From Streptomyces decoyicus (GTDB lineage: Bacteria; Actinomycetota; Actinomycetes; Streptomycetales; Streptomycetaceae), in NCBI RefSeq assembly GCF_019880305.1, contig NZ_CP082301.1, positions 1,984,001 to 2,048,000 of the forward strand: a stretch of DNA of 64,000 nt. The letters run 5' to 3'. The notes under the pieces were generated by a model. That model was given only the letters and a program-made list of their open reading frames with translations, was not told where the DNA came from and searched no databases. A program made the translations under genes and the position numbers. Shown piece by piece: positions 18,330 to 27,110 of this stretch; within the stretch, counting starts at the first letter, position 1, and every line of letters starts with the position of its first letter.

Positions 18330-19727
18330 ATGAGCGGTGGTTCGATCCCCCGGCTGGTGATCGCCGCCCCGTCGTCGGGGGCGGGGAAGACGACGGTGGC
18401 CACCGGCCTGATGGCGGCGTTCGCCGAGGCCGGGCTCGTGGTGTCGCCGCACAAGGTGGGCCCCGATTACATCGATCCGGGGTATCACTCCCTGGCCACC
18501 GGCCGTCCCGGCCGCAATCTGGACGCCTATCTGTGCGGGCCCGACCGGATCGCGCCGTTGTTCCTGCACGGTGCGGCGGGCGCCGACCTCGCGCTCGTCG
18601 AGGGCGTGATGGGGCTGTTCGACGGGGCGTCCGGGATGGGTGAGCTGTCCTCGACGGCGCAGGTGGCCAAGCTGCTGCGGGCACCGGTGGTGCTGGTGGT
18701 GGACGCGTCCTCGCAGTCCCGGTCGGTGGCCGCGCTGGTGCACGGTTTCGCCTCCTGGGATCCGGAGGTACGGCTGGCCGGCGTGATCCTCAACAAGGTC
18801 GGTTCGGACCGTCACGAGGAGCTGCTGCGGGAGGCGATGGACTCTTCCGGTGTGCCGGTGCTGGGCGCGCTGCGCCGGGACGGGCGGGCCGGTACGCCCT
18901 CCCGTCACCTGGGCCTGGTGCCGGTCGCCGAGCGGCGGGCCGAGGCCGTGGAGTCGGTGGGCGAACTCGCCGCGCGGGTCCGCGCGGGCTGCGATCTCCA
19001 GGCCCTGCTGGCGCTGGCGCATACGGTGCCGGAGCTGCCGGACGCGGCCTGGGACCCGGCGGCGGAGCTGGCCCCGGCCGACGGGGTGGCCTCCGCGGAG
19101 AAGCCGCTGATCGCCGTCGCGGGGGGCGCCGCGTTCACCTTCTCGTACGCCGAGCACGCCGAGCTGCTGGCCGCGGCGGGCGCCGAGGTGGCCCCCTTCG
19201 ACCCGCTGCGCGACGAACAACTGCCGCCAGGCACCCAGGGGCTGGTGATCGGCGGCGGCTTCCCGGAGATGTACGCACCGGACCTGTCGGCGAACGCACC
19301 GCTGCGCGCGGAGGTGGCCGCACTGGCCGCCTCCGGGGCGCCGGTCTCCGCCGAATGTGCCGGGCTGCTCTACCTGTCCCGGTCGCTCGACGGGAAGCCG
19401 ATGTGCGGGGTGCTGCCCGCCGAGTCCCGGATGACCGAACGGCTCACCCTCGGCTACCGCGAGGCGGTGGCCCTGCGGGACAACGCGCTGGCGGCGGCCG
19501 GGACCCGGGTGCGGGGCCATGAGTTCCACCGCACGGTGCTGGAGCCGGGCGCGGGCGCGGACCCGGCGTGGGGCCTGACACACCCGGAGCGGCGGCTGGA
19601 GGGCTTTGTCAGCGGCGGGGTGCATGCCTCGTATCTGCATGTGCACTGGGCCGCCGAACCGTCGCTGGCCGGACGTCTGGTGGCGAGCGCGGCGCAGGCC
19701 GCACTGGCCGGGAGCGCCGTCCGGTGA
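18330..19727 (+). CDS. cobB: Cobyrinic acid a,c-diamide synthase
   Basis: 465 residues from the ATG at 18330, with GAGAGGG about 8 bases upstream. The N-terminal ATPase part has AAPSSGAGKTTVATGLM and HKVGPDYIDPGYH; the C-terminal glutamine amidotransferase part has VSAECAGLLYLSRSL with the nucleophile Cys and EFHRTVLE with the His. It amidates the a and c side chains of cobyrinic acid (or hydrogenobyrinic acid) using glutamine and ATP. It is separated by 16 bases from cobO and overlaps the next gene by GTGA. Confidence 0.95.
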   Translation: MSGGSIPRLVIAAPSSGAGKTTVATGLMAAFAEAGLVVSPHKVGPDYIDPGYHSLATGRPGRNLDAYLCGPDRIAPLFLHGAAGADLALVEGVMGLFDGASGMGELSSTAQVAKLLRAPVVLVVDASSQSRSVAALVHGFASWDPEVRLAGVILNKVGSDRHEELLREAMDSSGVPVLGALRRDGRAGTPSRHLGLVPVAERRAEAVESVGELAARVRAGCDLQALLALAHTVPELPDAAWDPAAELAPADGVASAEKPLIAVAGGAAFTFSYAEHAELLAAAGAEVAPFDPLRDEQLPPGTQGLVIGGGFPEMYAPDLSANAPLRAEVAALAASGAPVSAECAGLLYLSRSLDGKPMCGVLPAESRMTERLTLGYREAVALRDNALAAAGTRVRGHEFHRTVLEPGAGADPAWGLTHPERRLEGFVSGGVHASYLHVHWAAEPSLAGRLVASAAQAALAGSAVR

Positions 19728-20431
19728 CGCGCGGGAGCGGCAGCGAGGAGACCGGGTCCCCGGAGGCCGAGCCCCCGGAGGCCGGGTCCCCGGCCGTGCT
19801 CGACCATCTCGTCTACGCCACACCCGACCTGGACCGCACCCTCGCCGAGATCGCCGAGCTGACCGGTGTACGGCCGGTGCCCGGCGGCAGCCACCCGGGC
19901 CGGGGCACCTGCAACCATCTGCTGGGGCTGGGCGGCGGGGCCTACTTCGAGATCATCGGGCCCGATCCGGAGCAGCCCGCCCCGGACGGGCCGCGGTGGT
20001 TCGGCATCGATGCGCTGACCGGGCCGCGGCTGGTCACCTGGGCGGTCCGGGTCACCGGCATCGCGGCCCGGGTGGCCGCGGCGCGAGCGCGCGGCCACGA
20101 CCCCGGCACCCCCGTCGCCATGTCCCGGCGCACCCCCGACGGCGGCCGTCTCGCCTGGCAGCTGACCCCGCCGGGGGCGGGCGCGGGCCTGGCCCCGTTC
20201 CTGCTCGACTGGGGCGATACCCCGCACCCGTCCGGCGGCGCCCTCCCTGTGCTGCCGCTGGTCTCGCTCACCGCTTCGCACCCCGACCCCGGGGCGGCCC
20301 GCGCCGAGCTGGCGGCGCTCGGCGTCCGGTGGCCGGGTGAGCCGGTCACGGCCGGGCCCACCGGGCTCACCGCCGTCCTGGCGGGCCGGCACGGCCGGGT
20401 CGCCTTCGGCCGGGGAGCTGTCGCGGTATGA
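19724..20431 (+). CDS. VOC-fold (glyoxalase-like) protein inside the cob operon
   Basis: 235 residues from the GTG at 19724. After a Glu/Pro/Ser-rich start of about 25 residues, VLDHLVYATPDLDRTLAEI opens a glyoxalase-like domain, with CNHLLGLGGGAYFEIIG and FGIDALTGPRLVTWAVRV following. This resembles the long glyoxalase-like family with two halves. The possible metal ligands are His in LDHLVYA and Glu in YFEIIG. The gene overlaps cobB (GTGA) and cobE (ATGA), so it is translationally locked into the pathway. A VOC enzyme is not a known step of cobalamin synthesis; its role here is unknown. Confidence 0.82.
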   Translation: MTRGSGSEETGSPEAEPPEAGSPAVLDHLVYATPDLDRTLAEIAELTGVRPVPGGSHPGRGTCNHLLGLGGGAYFEIIGPDPEQPAPDGPRWFGIDALTGPRLVTWAVRVTGIAARVAAARARGHDPGTPVAMSRRTPDGGRLAWQLTPPGAGAGLAPFLLDWGDTPHPSGGALPVLPLVSLTASHPDPGAARAELAALGVRWPGEPVTAGPTGLTAVLAGRHGRVAFGRGAVAV

Positions 20432-21027
20432 GACGCCGGGCGGCCGACGAGGCCGGCGGCCCGTCCGCGCCGCTGGTCGCCGGCGTGGGGGCGCGCCGTG
20501 GCGTTCCGGTGTCCGAGGTGCTGGAGCTGATCACGGCCGCCTGCGCGGCGGCGGGCTATGCGGCCTCGCAGGTCGTCGCGCTGGCGACGGTGGCGGCGAA
20601 GGCGGCGGAGCCGGGGCCGGCCGGGGCGGCGCGGGCGCTGGGGGTGCCGTTGCTGTCGTACCCGGCGGAGGCGCTGGCGGCCGTACGGGTACCGGATCCG
20701 TCCGCGGCCGCGGCGGCCGCCGTCGGGACGCCGAGCGTGGCCGAGGCGGCCGCCCTGCTGGCCGCGGGGCCGGGTGCCGCACTGGTCGCCGGCAAGCGGA
20801 AGTCGGCTCCGCCGGCCCGGGCGACCTGTGCGCTCGCCCGGCCGGCAGTAACAGACTCCGGTGCCCTTACCGCTGGTAGGGAGGGAGCGACCGCCGTGCC
20901 CTGCACAGGGGCGGTTATCGTCATGACCTCCCCCAACCCGCCCCGCCGTGGCCCGGATCGGCGGACGGGGGTCGTCGGCGACCCGGCGCCCGAGAGCGCA
21001 ACCACCGGTACCAAGGAGACCCAGTGA
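20428..21027 (+). CDS. cobE: CobE/CbiG C-terminal domain protein with a long tail
   Basis: 199 residues. Residues about 14-130 fit the CobE / CbiG C-terminal fold: PLVAGVGARRGVPVSEVLEL at the start, a middle VALATVAAKAAEPG and KRKSAPPARATCALARP. CobE belongs to the aerobic cobalamin route, with a poorly defined role near precorrin processing. The remaining about 65 residues are Pro/Thr/Gly-rich without a domain, but the frame stays open until it overlaps the next start (GTGA at 21024), so the tail may be kept for coupling. Confidence 0.8.
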   Translation: MRRRAADEAGGPSAPLVAGVGARRGVPVSEVLELITAACAAAGYAASQVVALATVAAKAAEPGPAGAARALGVPLLSYPAEALAAVRVPDPSAAAAAAVGTPSVAEAAALLAAGPGAALVAGKRKSAPPARATCALARPAVTDSGALTAGREGATAVPCTGAVIVMTSPNPPRRGPDRRTGVVGDPAPESATTGTKETQ

Positions 21028-21926
21028 CCACCTCTCCCGCATTGCTCATCGCCGGTCACGGCACCCGTGACGAAGGCGGGGCCGAGGCTCTGCGCGCGCT
21101 GGTGCGTGTGCTCGGCGAACGCCACCCCGACGTGCCCGTCGCCGGCGGCTTCTTCGGTGTTCCGGCCTCTCCGCTGCCGCTGGACGACGCCGTCGACGGG
21201 CTCGTCGAGCGGGGCGCCACGCGGCTCGCCGTCATACCGCTGCTGCTGGCCCCGACCGGGCCGGTACCGGAAGCCCTGCCCGTGGCCCTGGAGCGGGCGG
21301 CGGAGCGCCACCCCGGGCTCGGCTACGCCTGCGGCGCCGAGCTGGGGCCGCACCCCAAGGTGCTCGATGTGCTGGAGCGGCGGCTGGACGAGGCGATGGG
21401 CGGCGGCGCCCGTCGGCCCGAGGACCGGGCCCGCACCACCGTGCTGCTGGTGGGGCGCGGCGCAGCCGATCCGTACGCCAACGCCGAGGTGGCGCGTGCC
21501 GCGCGGCTGCTGTGGGAGGGGCGCGGCTTCGCGGGCGTGGAGACCGCGTTCGTCTCGCAGGCGGCGCCCGATGTGCCGACCGGCCTGGACCGGTGCCTGG
21601 CACTGGCGGCGGGGGCCCGCGGGCCGGCCCGGATCGTGGTCCTGCCCTACTTCCTCTTCCCCGGCGACCTGCTGGAGCGGCTGCACATGCAGGCCGAGGG
21701 CTGGGCCGCGGCGCACCCCGGCGCGGAGGTGTTCGGCGCGGAGGCGATCGGCCCCGCGGCCGAGGTGGCCGCGGTGGTCATGGAGCGTTACCGCGCGACG
21801 GTGGCGGGCGATCCGCTGCTGAGCGGTGCGCCGTGCGGTGACCGGGCGGCGGCGGAGGACGCCCGGGAGACGGCCGGCGCACCGCGGCGGAGCGCTCCCC
21901 TGTCCACGGACAGCGGGGAGCGGTGA
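21024..21926 (+). CDS. cbiX: Sirohydrochlorin chelatase, CbiX type
   Basis: 300 residues with two CbiX-like halves. The first opens LLIAGHGTRDEGG and the second contains VLLVGRGAADPYANAEVARA; the metal-site His is in the first motif. GARGPARIVVLPYFLFPGDLLER is a further family block. CbiX-type chelatases insert cobalt (anaerobic route) or iron (siroheme) into sirohydrochlorin. In an otherwise aerobic-type cob operon it may supply siroheme or an early cobalt route; both are known for the family. An Ala/Arg-rich C-terminal tail of about 35 residues lacks a domain. Confidence 0.9.
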   Translation: MTTSPALLIAGHGTRDEGGAEALRALVRVLGERHPDVPVAGGFFGVPASPLPLDDAVDGLVERGATRLAVIPLLLAPTGPVPEALPVALERAAERHPGLGYACGAELGPHPKVLDVLERRLDEAMGGGARRPEDRARTTVLLVGRGAADPYANAEVARAARLLWEGRGFAGVETAFVSQAAPDVPTGLDRCLALAAGARGPARIVVLPYFLFPGDLLERLHMQAEGWAAAHPGAEVFGAEAIGPAAEVAAVVMERYRATVAGDPLLSGAPCGDRAAAEDARETAGAPRRSAPLSTDSGER

Positions 21927-21928
21927 GC

Positions 21929-23029
21929 ATGCCGGCGCACACCGGGTCCGCACCGCCGCGGGACGCCGCCGAGGACGCCCCGCCGCACGAGCCCGACCTG
22001 CGGCACCACGGCGATGCCGAAGTACGGGGCGCGGAAGGCGCATTGACGGATCTGACCGATCTTGCGGTGAATGTCCGCAGCGGCACTCCCCCGGCCTGGC
22101 TCAAGGCACGGATCGCCGCGTCGCTGGACGGTCTCGCCGCGTATCCGGACGGCCGCGCGGCGCGCCGGGCGGTGGCCGCACGGCACGGTCTGCCCGTGGA
22201 GCGGGTGTTGCTGACCTCGGGGGCCGCGGAGGCGTTCGTGCTGATCGCGCGCGCCGTACGGGCCCGCCGGCCGGTCGTGGTGCATCCGCAGTTCACCGAG
22301 CCCGAGGCGGCGCTGCGGGACGCCGGGCACGACGTCACACGGGTGCTGCTCGACGCGCGGGACGGCTTCCGGCTGGATCCGGCCGCGGTGCCCGAGGACG
22401 CCGATCTGGTCGTCGTCGGCAACCCCACCAACCCCACCTCCGTCCTCCACCCCGCGGGCGTGCTGGCCGGCTTGGCGCGGCCCGGCCGGACGCTGGTGGT
22501 GGACGAGGCCTTCATGGACGCGGTGCCCGGTGAGCGGGAGGCGCTGGCCGGGCGCACGGACCTGCCGGGCCTGGTCGTGCTGCGCAGCCTCACCAAGACC
22601 TGGGGGCTGGCCGGGCTGCGGATCGGCTATGTGCTGGCCGCCGCGGACACCGTCGCCGCCCTGGAGCGGGCGCAGCCGCTGTGGCCGGTCTCCACCCCCG
22701 CGCTGGCCGCCGCCGAGGCGTGCTGTGCGCCGGAGGCGCTGGCGGAGGCGGCCGCGGCGGCCGCGGAGATCGCCGTGGACCGGGCTCATCTGCTGGCCCG
22801 GCTGGGCGAGTTCCCGCAGATCAGGGCGGCCGGCCCGGCAGCCGGCCCGTTCGTGCTGATCCGGCTGCCGGACGCGGACGGGGTACGGGCGGCGCTGCGG
22901 GCCCGCGGCTTCGCGGTACGCCGGGGTGACACCTTCCCCGGCCTGGGCCCCGGCTGGCTGCGCCTCGCGGTGCGGGACCGGGCCACGACCGACCGGTTCG
23001 TGGCGGCGCTGGGCGAGGTACTCGTGTAG
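21929..23029 (+). CDS. cobC: Threonine-phosphate decarboxylase-like PLP enzyme (CobC)
   Basis: 366 residues from the ATG at 21929, preferred because GGGGAG lies 8 bases upstream; the overlapping GTG at 21923 is too close to it. It has the class I/II aminotransferase fold: LTDLAVNVRSGTPP near the start, TSGAAEAFVLIARAV, VVGNPTNPTSVLHP, VVDEAFMD and the PLP lysine in LRSLTKTWGLAGLRIGY. In cobalamin synthesis this family makes (R)-1-amino-2-propanol phosphate, the substrate of CobD. It is the last gene of the operon. Confidence 0.9.
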   Translation: MPAHTGSAPPRDAAEDAPPHEPDLRHHGDAEVRGAEGALTDLTDLAVNVRSGTPPAWLKARIAASLDGLAAYPDGRAARRAVAARHGLPVERVLLTSGAAEAFVLIARAVRARRPVVVHPQFTEPEAALRDAGHDVTRVLLDARDGFRLDPAAVPEDADLVVVGNPTNPTSVLHPAGVLAGLARPGRTLVVDEAFMDAVPGEREALAGRTDLPGLVVLRSLTKTWGLAGLRIGYVLAAADTVAALERAQPLWPVSTPALAAAEACCAPEALAEAAAAAAEIAVDRAHLLARLGEFPQIRAAGPAAGPFVLIRLPDADGVRAALRARGFAVRRGDTFPGLGPGWLRLAVRDRATTDRFVAALGEVLV

Positions 23030-23081
23030 GGGCGCCGAGCGGATCCGCGCGGGGCGAAGAGCGGGGCGGGGCCCGGCGAAC

Positions 23082-23099
23082 GGGTGCGCCGGCGCACCC
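23082..23099. terminator. Palindrome after the cob operon
   Basis: A perfect 18-base palindrome, GGGTGCGCCGGCGCACCC, 52 bases after the cobC stop, followed by CTTCCCG. It could form a compact hairpin and end the operon, but the loop would have to be opened from the stem. Confidence 0.35.
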
Positions 23100-23153
23100 C
23101 TTCCCGTCAGCGCACCGGTGTGACCGTTCACCCTTTTGGCTGTTAAGTCAGTT

Positions 23154-24515
23154 ATGGATACTCCTCGTTCGGGTGGACGGACCACCCTCGGTGCCCTCGC
23201 CTCCCTCCTGCTCCTCGCCCTCACGGCCGTGGCCGGCCCCGCCGCCGCCACCGCCATCAGCCACGCGCCGCCGGCGGCGGACCCCCAGGCGGTGCGCGAC
23301 TGGAACGCCCTCGCCACCGACACCATCAGCGCCCACGTCGGCGCCACCCGCCCCTCCGGGCAGGCGGTCATCTGGCACGGGTTCGTCTCGGCCGCCGTCT
23401 ACAACGCCGTGGTCGGCATCCAGGGCCGCTACGCCCCGTACAAATGGCGGGCGCGCGGGCCCTCCACCGCCTCGCCCGAGGCGGCGGCCGTGACCGCCGC
23501 CCACCGCGTACTGCTGACGTACTTCCCCGCCTCGCAGGCCCCGCTCGATACCGCGTACGCCGCCTCGCTCGCCAAGATCCCCGACGACACCGCGAAGCGG
23601 CAGGGCGTGGCCTTCGGGGAACGCGCCGCGGGCCACCTCGTCGCACTGCGCGAAGGAGACGGCCGGTTCGCCCCGGTGGAGTTCACCGCCGCCCCCGCGC
23701 CCGGCGTCTGGCGGCCCACCCCGCCCGCCCATCAGCCCTTCACCGACCCCTGGCTCGGCAGACTGCGCCCCATGCTGCTGGCCTCCCCGTCCCAGTTCCG
23801 TCCCGGCGGACCGCCCGCCCTGCCCTCGGCCCGCTACGCCCGGGACGTCAACGAGGTGAAGACCATGGGCGCGAGGACCGGATCGCCCCGCACCGCACGG
23901 CAGACCGAGACCGCGCTGTTCTTCGGGGGCAACCTGACGGTGCAGCTCCAGGCGGCGTTCCGGGACCACTCCGCGCGGCACCACCTGGACATCGCCGAGA
24001 CAGCCCGGATGTTCGCCGCGGCGAACGCGTCGGCAACCGACGCCGTGGTCACGGCATGGGACGCCAAACTCCACTACGGCTTCTGGCGGCCGATCACCGC
24101 AGTCCAGCTGGCCGGCACCGACGGCAACCCCGCGACCGAGGCCGACCCGCTGTGGCAGCCGCTGCTCGTCACCCCGCCGCACCCCGACTACCTCAGCGGC
24201 CACACCACCGTCACCGGCGCCGTCGTCCGGACCCTGACCGGGATCCTCGGCACCCCGCACCTCGACCTCACCTTTTCCTCCGAGGCCACCGGCACCACAC
24301 GGCACTACGACCGGGCCGGCCGGCTCAACGGGGACATGATCGACGCCCGCGTCTGGGGCGGGATCCACTTCCGCACCGCCGACACCGACGGGTGCGAGGC
24401 CGGCAGCCGCATCGGCGGCTGGACCCTGGCCCACTACTTCCGGCCGCTGCGCCCGGCACGCCCGCACTCCACACCACCGGCCCCGCCGACGTGCCCGCGC
24501 GGCAGCGCGGGCTGA
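23154..24515 (+). CDS. Secreted vanadium haloperoxidase/PAP2-like protein
   Basis: 453 residues. A Sec signal peptide (residues 1-35, hydrophobic LGALASLLLLALTAVAG, cleavage near AAATA) is followed by a helical domain and the vanadate/phosphate-binding core: Lys and Arg in WDAKLHYGFWRP, the catalytic His in LSGHTTVTGAVV, and the distal Arg/His region in ARVWGGIHFR. Such proteins are either vanadium-dependent peroxidases or acid phosphatases; the sequence does not decide. I see no ribosome site before the ATG at 23154, so a leaderless transcript is possible. One PHO-like unit, GTTCACCCTTT, is at 23126, without a matching second unit. Confidence 0.85.
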   Translation: MDTPRSGGRTTLGALASLLLLALTAVAGPAAATAISHAPPAADPQAVRDWNALATDTISAHVGATRPSGQAVIWHGFVSAAVYNAVVGIQGRYAPYKWRARGPSTASPEAAAVTAAHRVLLTYFPASQAPLDTAYAASLAKIPDDTAKRQGVAFGERAAGHLVALREGDGRFAPVEFTAAPAPGVWRPTPPAHQPFTDPWLGRLRPMLLASPSQFRPGGPPALPSARYARDVNEVKTMGARTGSPRTARQTETALFFGGNLTVQLQAAFRDHSARHHLDIAETARMFAAANASATDAVVTAWDAKLHYGFWRPITAVQLAGTDGNPATEADPLWQPLLVTPPHPDYLSGHTTVTGAVVRTLTGILGTPHLDLTFSSEATGTTRHYDRAGRLNGDMIDARVWGGIHFRTADTDGCEAGSRIGGWTLAHYFRPLRPARPHSTPPAPPTCPRGSAG

Positions 24516-24605
24516 CCTGGCCCGTACCGCCCGCCGCCGTTGCCTCAAAGACCCCGGACGGGAGGAGCCGGACGTGCCCGGCGGCAAAGGCCCCTTACGG
24601 GCAGA

Positions 24606-24649
24606 CCTCGCCGGGGCCCTGACACACCACGCATGGGGCCCCGGCGAGG
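24606..24649. terminator. Bidirectional terminator between convergent genes
   Basis: A perfect 14-bp stem (CCTCGCCGGGGCCC at 24606-24619 with its complement at 24636-24649) and a 16-base loop. It lies between the PAP2-like gene and the convergent cell-wall protein gene. Confidence 0.75.
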
Positions 24650-24748
24650 GTGAGGTGCGCCGTACGGGCCGCTCGGGCCGTACGGCGCACCTCGGGCCGT
24701 ACACCGCGCGCGACGCCCCCACAGCACCGGCGCGGTGTACGGGGTCCG

Positions 24749-25726
24749 TCAGCCGTTGCCGCCCTGCGCGGCGCCACGGCGCCGGCGGGCGAAGCCGACC
24801 GCTCCGGCGCCCACGGCGACGAGCAGGGCCGCGCCCCCGGCGAGATACGGGGTGGCCGAACTGCCGCCGGTCTCCGCGAGGTTCTGGGTGCTGGGCCGCG
24901 AGCCCGTCTGCGTCACCTCGGTGCCCTTGCCGCCGGCCGGCTTGGTGCCGCCGCTCTGGCCGCCGTCGTGCTGCTCGGGCGCCTTGACACCCGGCGCGGT
25001 GCAGGCGGCACGGGCCAGCGTGACCCGGCCCTGCACGTCGGCGACGTTCAGCTTCAGCGGGTTGAGGGAGACCTTCAGGTCGAGCGCGGTGGCCGCGGCG
25101 CTCTTGGACAGGACGTTCTTCTTGGACAGGTCGAGCCGCACCTCGCCCACGCCCGGCACCTTGACGTCCGTCGTACCGCCCGCCGTGAGCGTGACCCGCT
25201 TGCCCAGGACGAGGACGCTGCCCAGCACATTCGACTCGGCCCGGGGCCGCTTGCCCGCCTCGCACACCGCCTTGGCGGTCACCTGCCGGACCTCGATCAG
25301 GGACAGCAGCGGCAGACCGGGCAGATGCACCTTCGCCTTCACGAGGTTCGCGTAGCCCTCGGTGCCGTGGCGGTCGGTGGTGGCCCGTGCGGTGGCGGCG
25401 TCGGCGCGCAGCACGCTGAAGGGCTTGCCGTGGTTGATGCCGTCGAGGCTGACGGTGAGCGCGGTCTTGTCCGCCGAGGCCGGGGCGTGCACCTCGTTCA
25501 GGACGGCGTTCAGCGGGACGTCGAGCGTCTTGTTGAGCAGCCCGACGTTCAGGCCGGTGCGCAGCACGACCGCGTCGGCGGTGCCGCGGGCCGGGCCGTG
25601 GTCTCCGGTGGCATGCGCGGGAACGGCGCCGAGCAGGAGGGCGGAGCCGGCCGTCAGTGCGGTGGCGACGAAGGTCGCGGCGAGGCGCCGGGGCATGCCG
25701 AAGGAGCAGGTGGGACTGGTGGACAC
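24749..25726 (-). CDS. Cell-surface protein with LAETG sorting signal (SCO1860-like)
   Basis: 325 residues from the GTG at 25726 (GAGGG upstream); an ATG at 25696 would also leave a signal peptide. Signal peptide LAATFVATALTAGSALLLG, cleaved near AHA. The mature part has repeated beta-type segments without a known catalytic motif. A Gly/Thr/Lys linker is followed by NLAETGGSSATPYLAGGAA, a membrane helix and RRRRG at the end: a sortase signal of the LAxTG kind used by Streptomyces class E sortases. From memory SCO1860 of S. coelicolor, at the same locus, is a secreted LAETG protein. It should be anchored to peptidoglycan on the outside. Function unknown. Confidence 0.85.
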   Translation of the reverse strand: MSTSPTCSFGMPRRLAATFVATALTAGSALLLGAVPAHATGDHGPARGTADAVVLRTGLNVGLLNKTLDVPLNAVLNEVHAPASADKTALTVSLDGINHGKPFSVLRADAATARATTDRHGTEGYANLVKAKVHLPGLPLLSLIEVRQVTAKAVCEAGKRPRAESNVLGSVLVLGKRVTLTAGGTTDVKVPGVGEVRLDLSKKNVLSKSAAATALDLKVSLNPLKLNVADVQGRVTLARAACTAPGVKAPEQHDGGQSGGTKPAGGKGTEVTQTGSRPSTQNLAETGGSSATPYLAGGAALLVAVGAGAVGFARRRRGAAQGGNG

Positions 25727-26009
25727 GAGTGTGGAACCCTCACAGGAGAAATGGAGCCGCCGGCCGCGCCAATGGGGGACATCACGCGGGCCGACGACCT
25801 CGACCCGCACATCGTGTCCGCACAGAGGGTGAACGGGCAGCCACGTGACGTCAGTTCACCCCAATGGGTGGTTTCCGGGTATTTATTCGATTCCTGTGGC
25901 ACGGGGCACCACCCACGCCACAGCGGCCCCACCGCTCGGGTGACCCCGGTTGACCGGGCGGGATTCCCCGGGTCCCCCCATCGGGGCGGCCCGGGAAACC
26001 GGCTGCCGG

Positions 26010-27110
26010 CTACCCCACGACCTGCCCGCGCAGCACCACCCGCCGCGGCGCGGCCAGCACCCGCACGTCCACGCGCGGATCACTCTCGTAGACCACCAGG
26101 TCCGCCGGGGCGCCCTCGGTGAGGCCGGGGCGGCCGAGCCAGTCCCTGGCACCCCAGGTGGTGGCGGAGAGCGCCGCCACGGCGGACAGGCCGGCCTTGG
26201 TCAGCTCGGCGACCTCCTCGGCGACCAGACCGTGGGCGAGCGAGCCGCCGGCGTCCGTACCGGCGAAGACGGGCACACCCGCGTCATAGGCGGCCCGCAC
26301 GGTGTCGTAGCGGCGCGCATGGAGGCGTTTCATGTGGTCCGCCCAGCGCGGGAACTTCCCCGCACCGGCGTCCGCGAGCCGCGGGAACGTGGCGATGTTG
26401 ACGAGCGTGGGGACGATGGCGACGCCACGCTCCGCGAACAGCGGGATGGTCTCCTCGGTGAGCCCGGTGGCGTGCTCGATGCAGTCGATCCCGGCCTCGA
26501 CGAGCGGGGCGAGGGAGTCCTCCGCGAAGCAGTGGGCGGTCACCCGCGCTCCCAGCCGGTGGGCCTCGGCGATGGCCGCCTCGACCGCACCCCGGGGCCA
26601 GCAGGCCTCCAGATCGCCCGTGGAGCGGTCGATCCAGTCGCCGACGAGCTTGACCCAGCCGTCACCGCGGCGGGCCTCCTGGGCGACATAGGCGACCAGG
26701 TCCTCGGGCTCGATCTCGTGCGCGTAGTTGCGGATGTAGCGTTTCGTACGGGCGATGTGACGGCCGGCGCGGATGATCCGCGGCAGATCCTCCCGGTCGT
26801 CGATCCAGCGGGTGTCGGAGGGTGAGCCCGCGTCGCGGATCAGCAGCGTACCGGCGTCACGGTCGGTGAGCGCCTGTTTCTCGCTGGTGGGGGCGTCCAC
26901 CGGGCCGTGTGCGTCCAGGCCCACGTGGCAGTGGGCGTCGACCAGGCCCGGCAGCGCCCAGCCCGTCACTGTCATGGCATCCCGTGCCATGGCCGGCCGG
27001 TCGAAGGTGACCCGGCCGCCGACGACCCACAGCTCGTCGCGCACGTCGTCCGGCCCGACGAGGACCCTCCCCTTGAGGTGCAGCACCGCACCTTCACTCA
27101 TGGACGTCAT
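26010..27110 (-). CDS. Amidohydrolase family protein
   Basis: 366 residues from the ATG at 27110 (a second ATG at 27101 is also possible). Metal-binding motifs of the amidohydrolase superfamily: VDAHCHVGLDAHG near residue 59, the Lys of GWVKLVGDWID, ARVTAHCFAEDS, IDCIEHATGL and the final aspartate in FAGTDAGGSLAHG. ADLVVYESDPRVD closes the small beta domain at the C-terminus. It resembles prolidase- or imidazolonepropionase-like enzymes; the substrate is unknown. It lies between the LAETG gene and the ect operon, transcribed away from ect. Confidence 0.88.
   Translation of the reverse strand: MTSMSEGAVLHLKGRVLVGPDDVRDELWVVGGRVTFDRPAMARDAMTVTGWALPGLVDAHCHVGLDAHGPVDAPTSEKQALTDRDAGTLLIRDAGSPSDTRWIDDREDLPRIIRAGRHIARTKRYIRNYAHEIEPEDLVAYVAQEARRGDGWVKLVGDWIDRSTGDLEACWPRGAVEAAIAEAHRLGARVTAHCFAEDSLAPLVEAGIDCIEHATGLTEETIPLFAERGVAIVPTLVNIATFPRLADAGAGKFPRWADHMKRLHARRYDTVRAAYDAGVPVFAGTDAGGSLAHGLVAEEVAELTKAGLSAVAALSATTWGARDWLGRPGLTEGAPADLVVYESDPRVDVRVLAAPRRVVLRGQVVG

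Noticed and set aside
23126..23147. PHO box upstream of the haloperoxidase/PAP2-like gene
   Set aside because: Only one 11-base unit (GTTCACCCTTT) fits; the adjacent unit does not begin with GTTC, so it is not called as a box.
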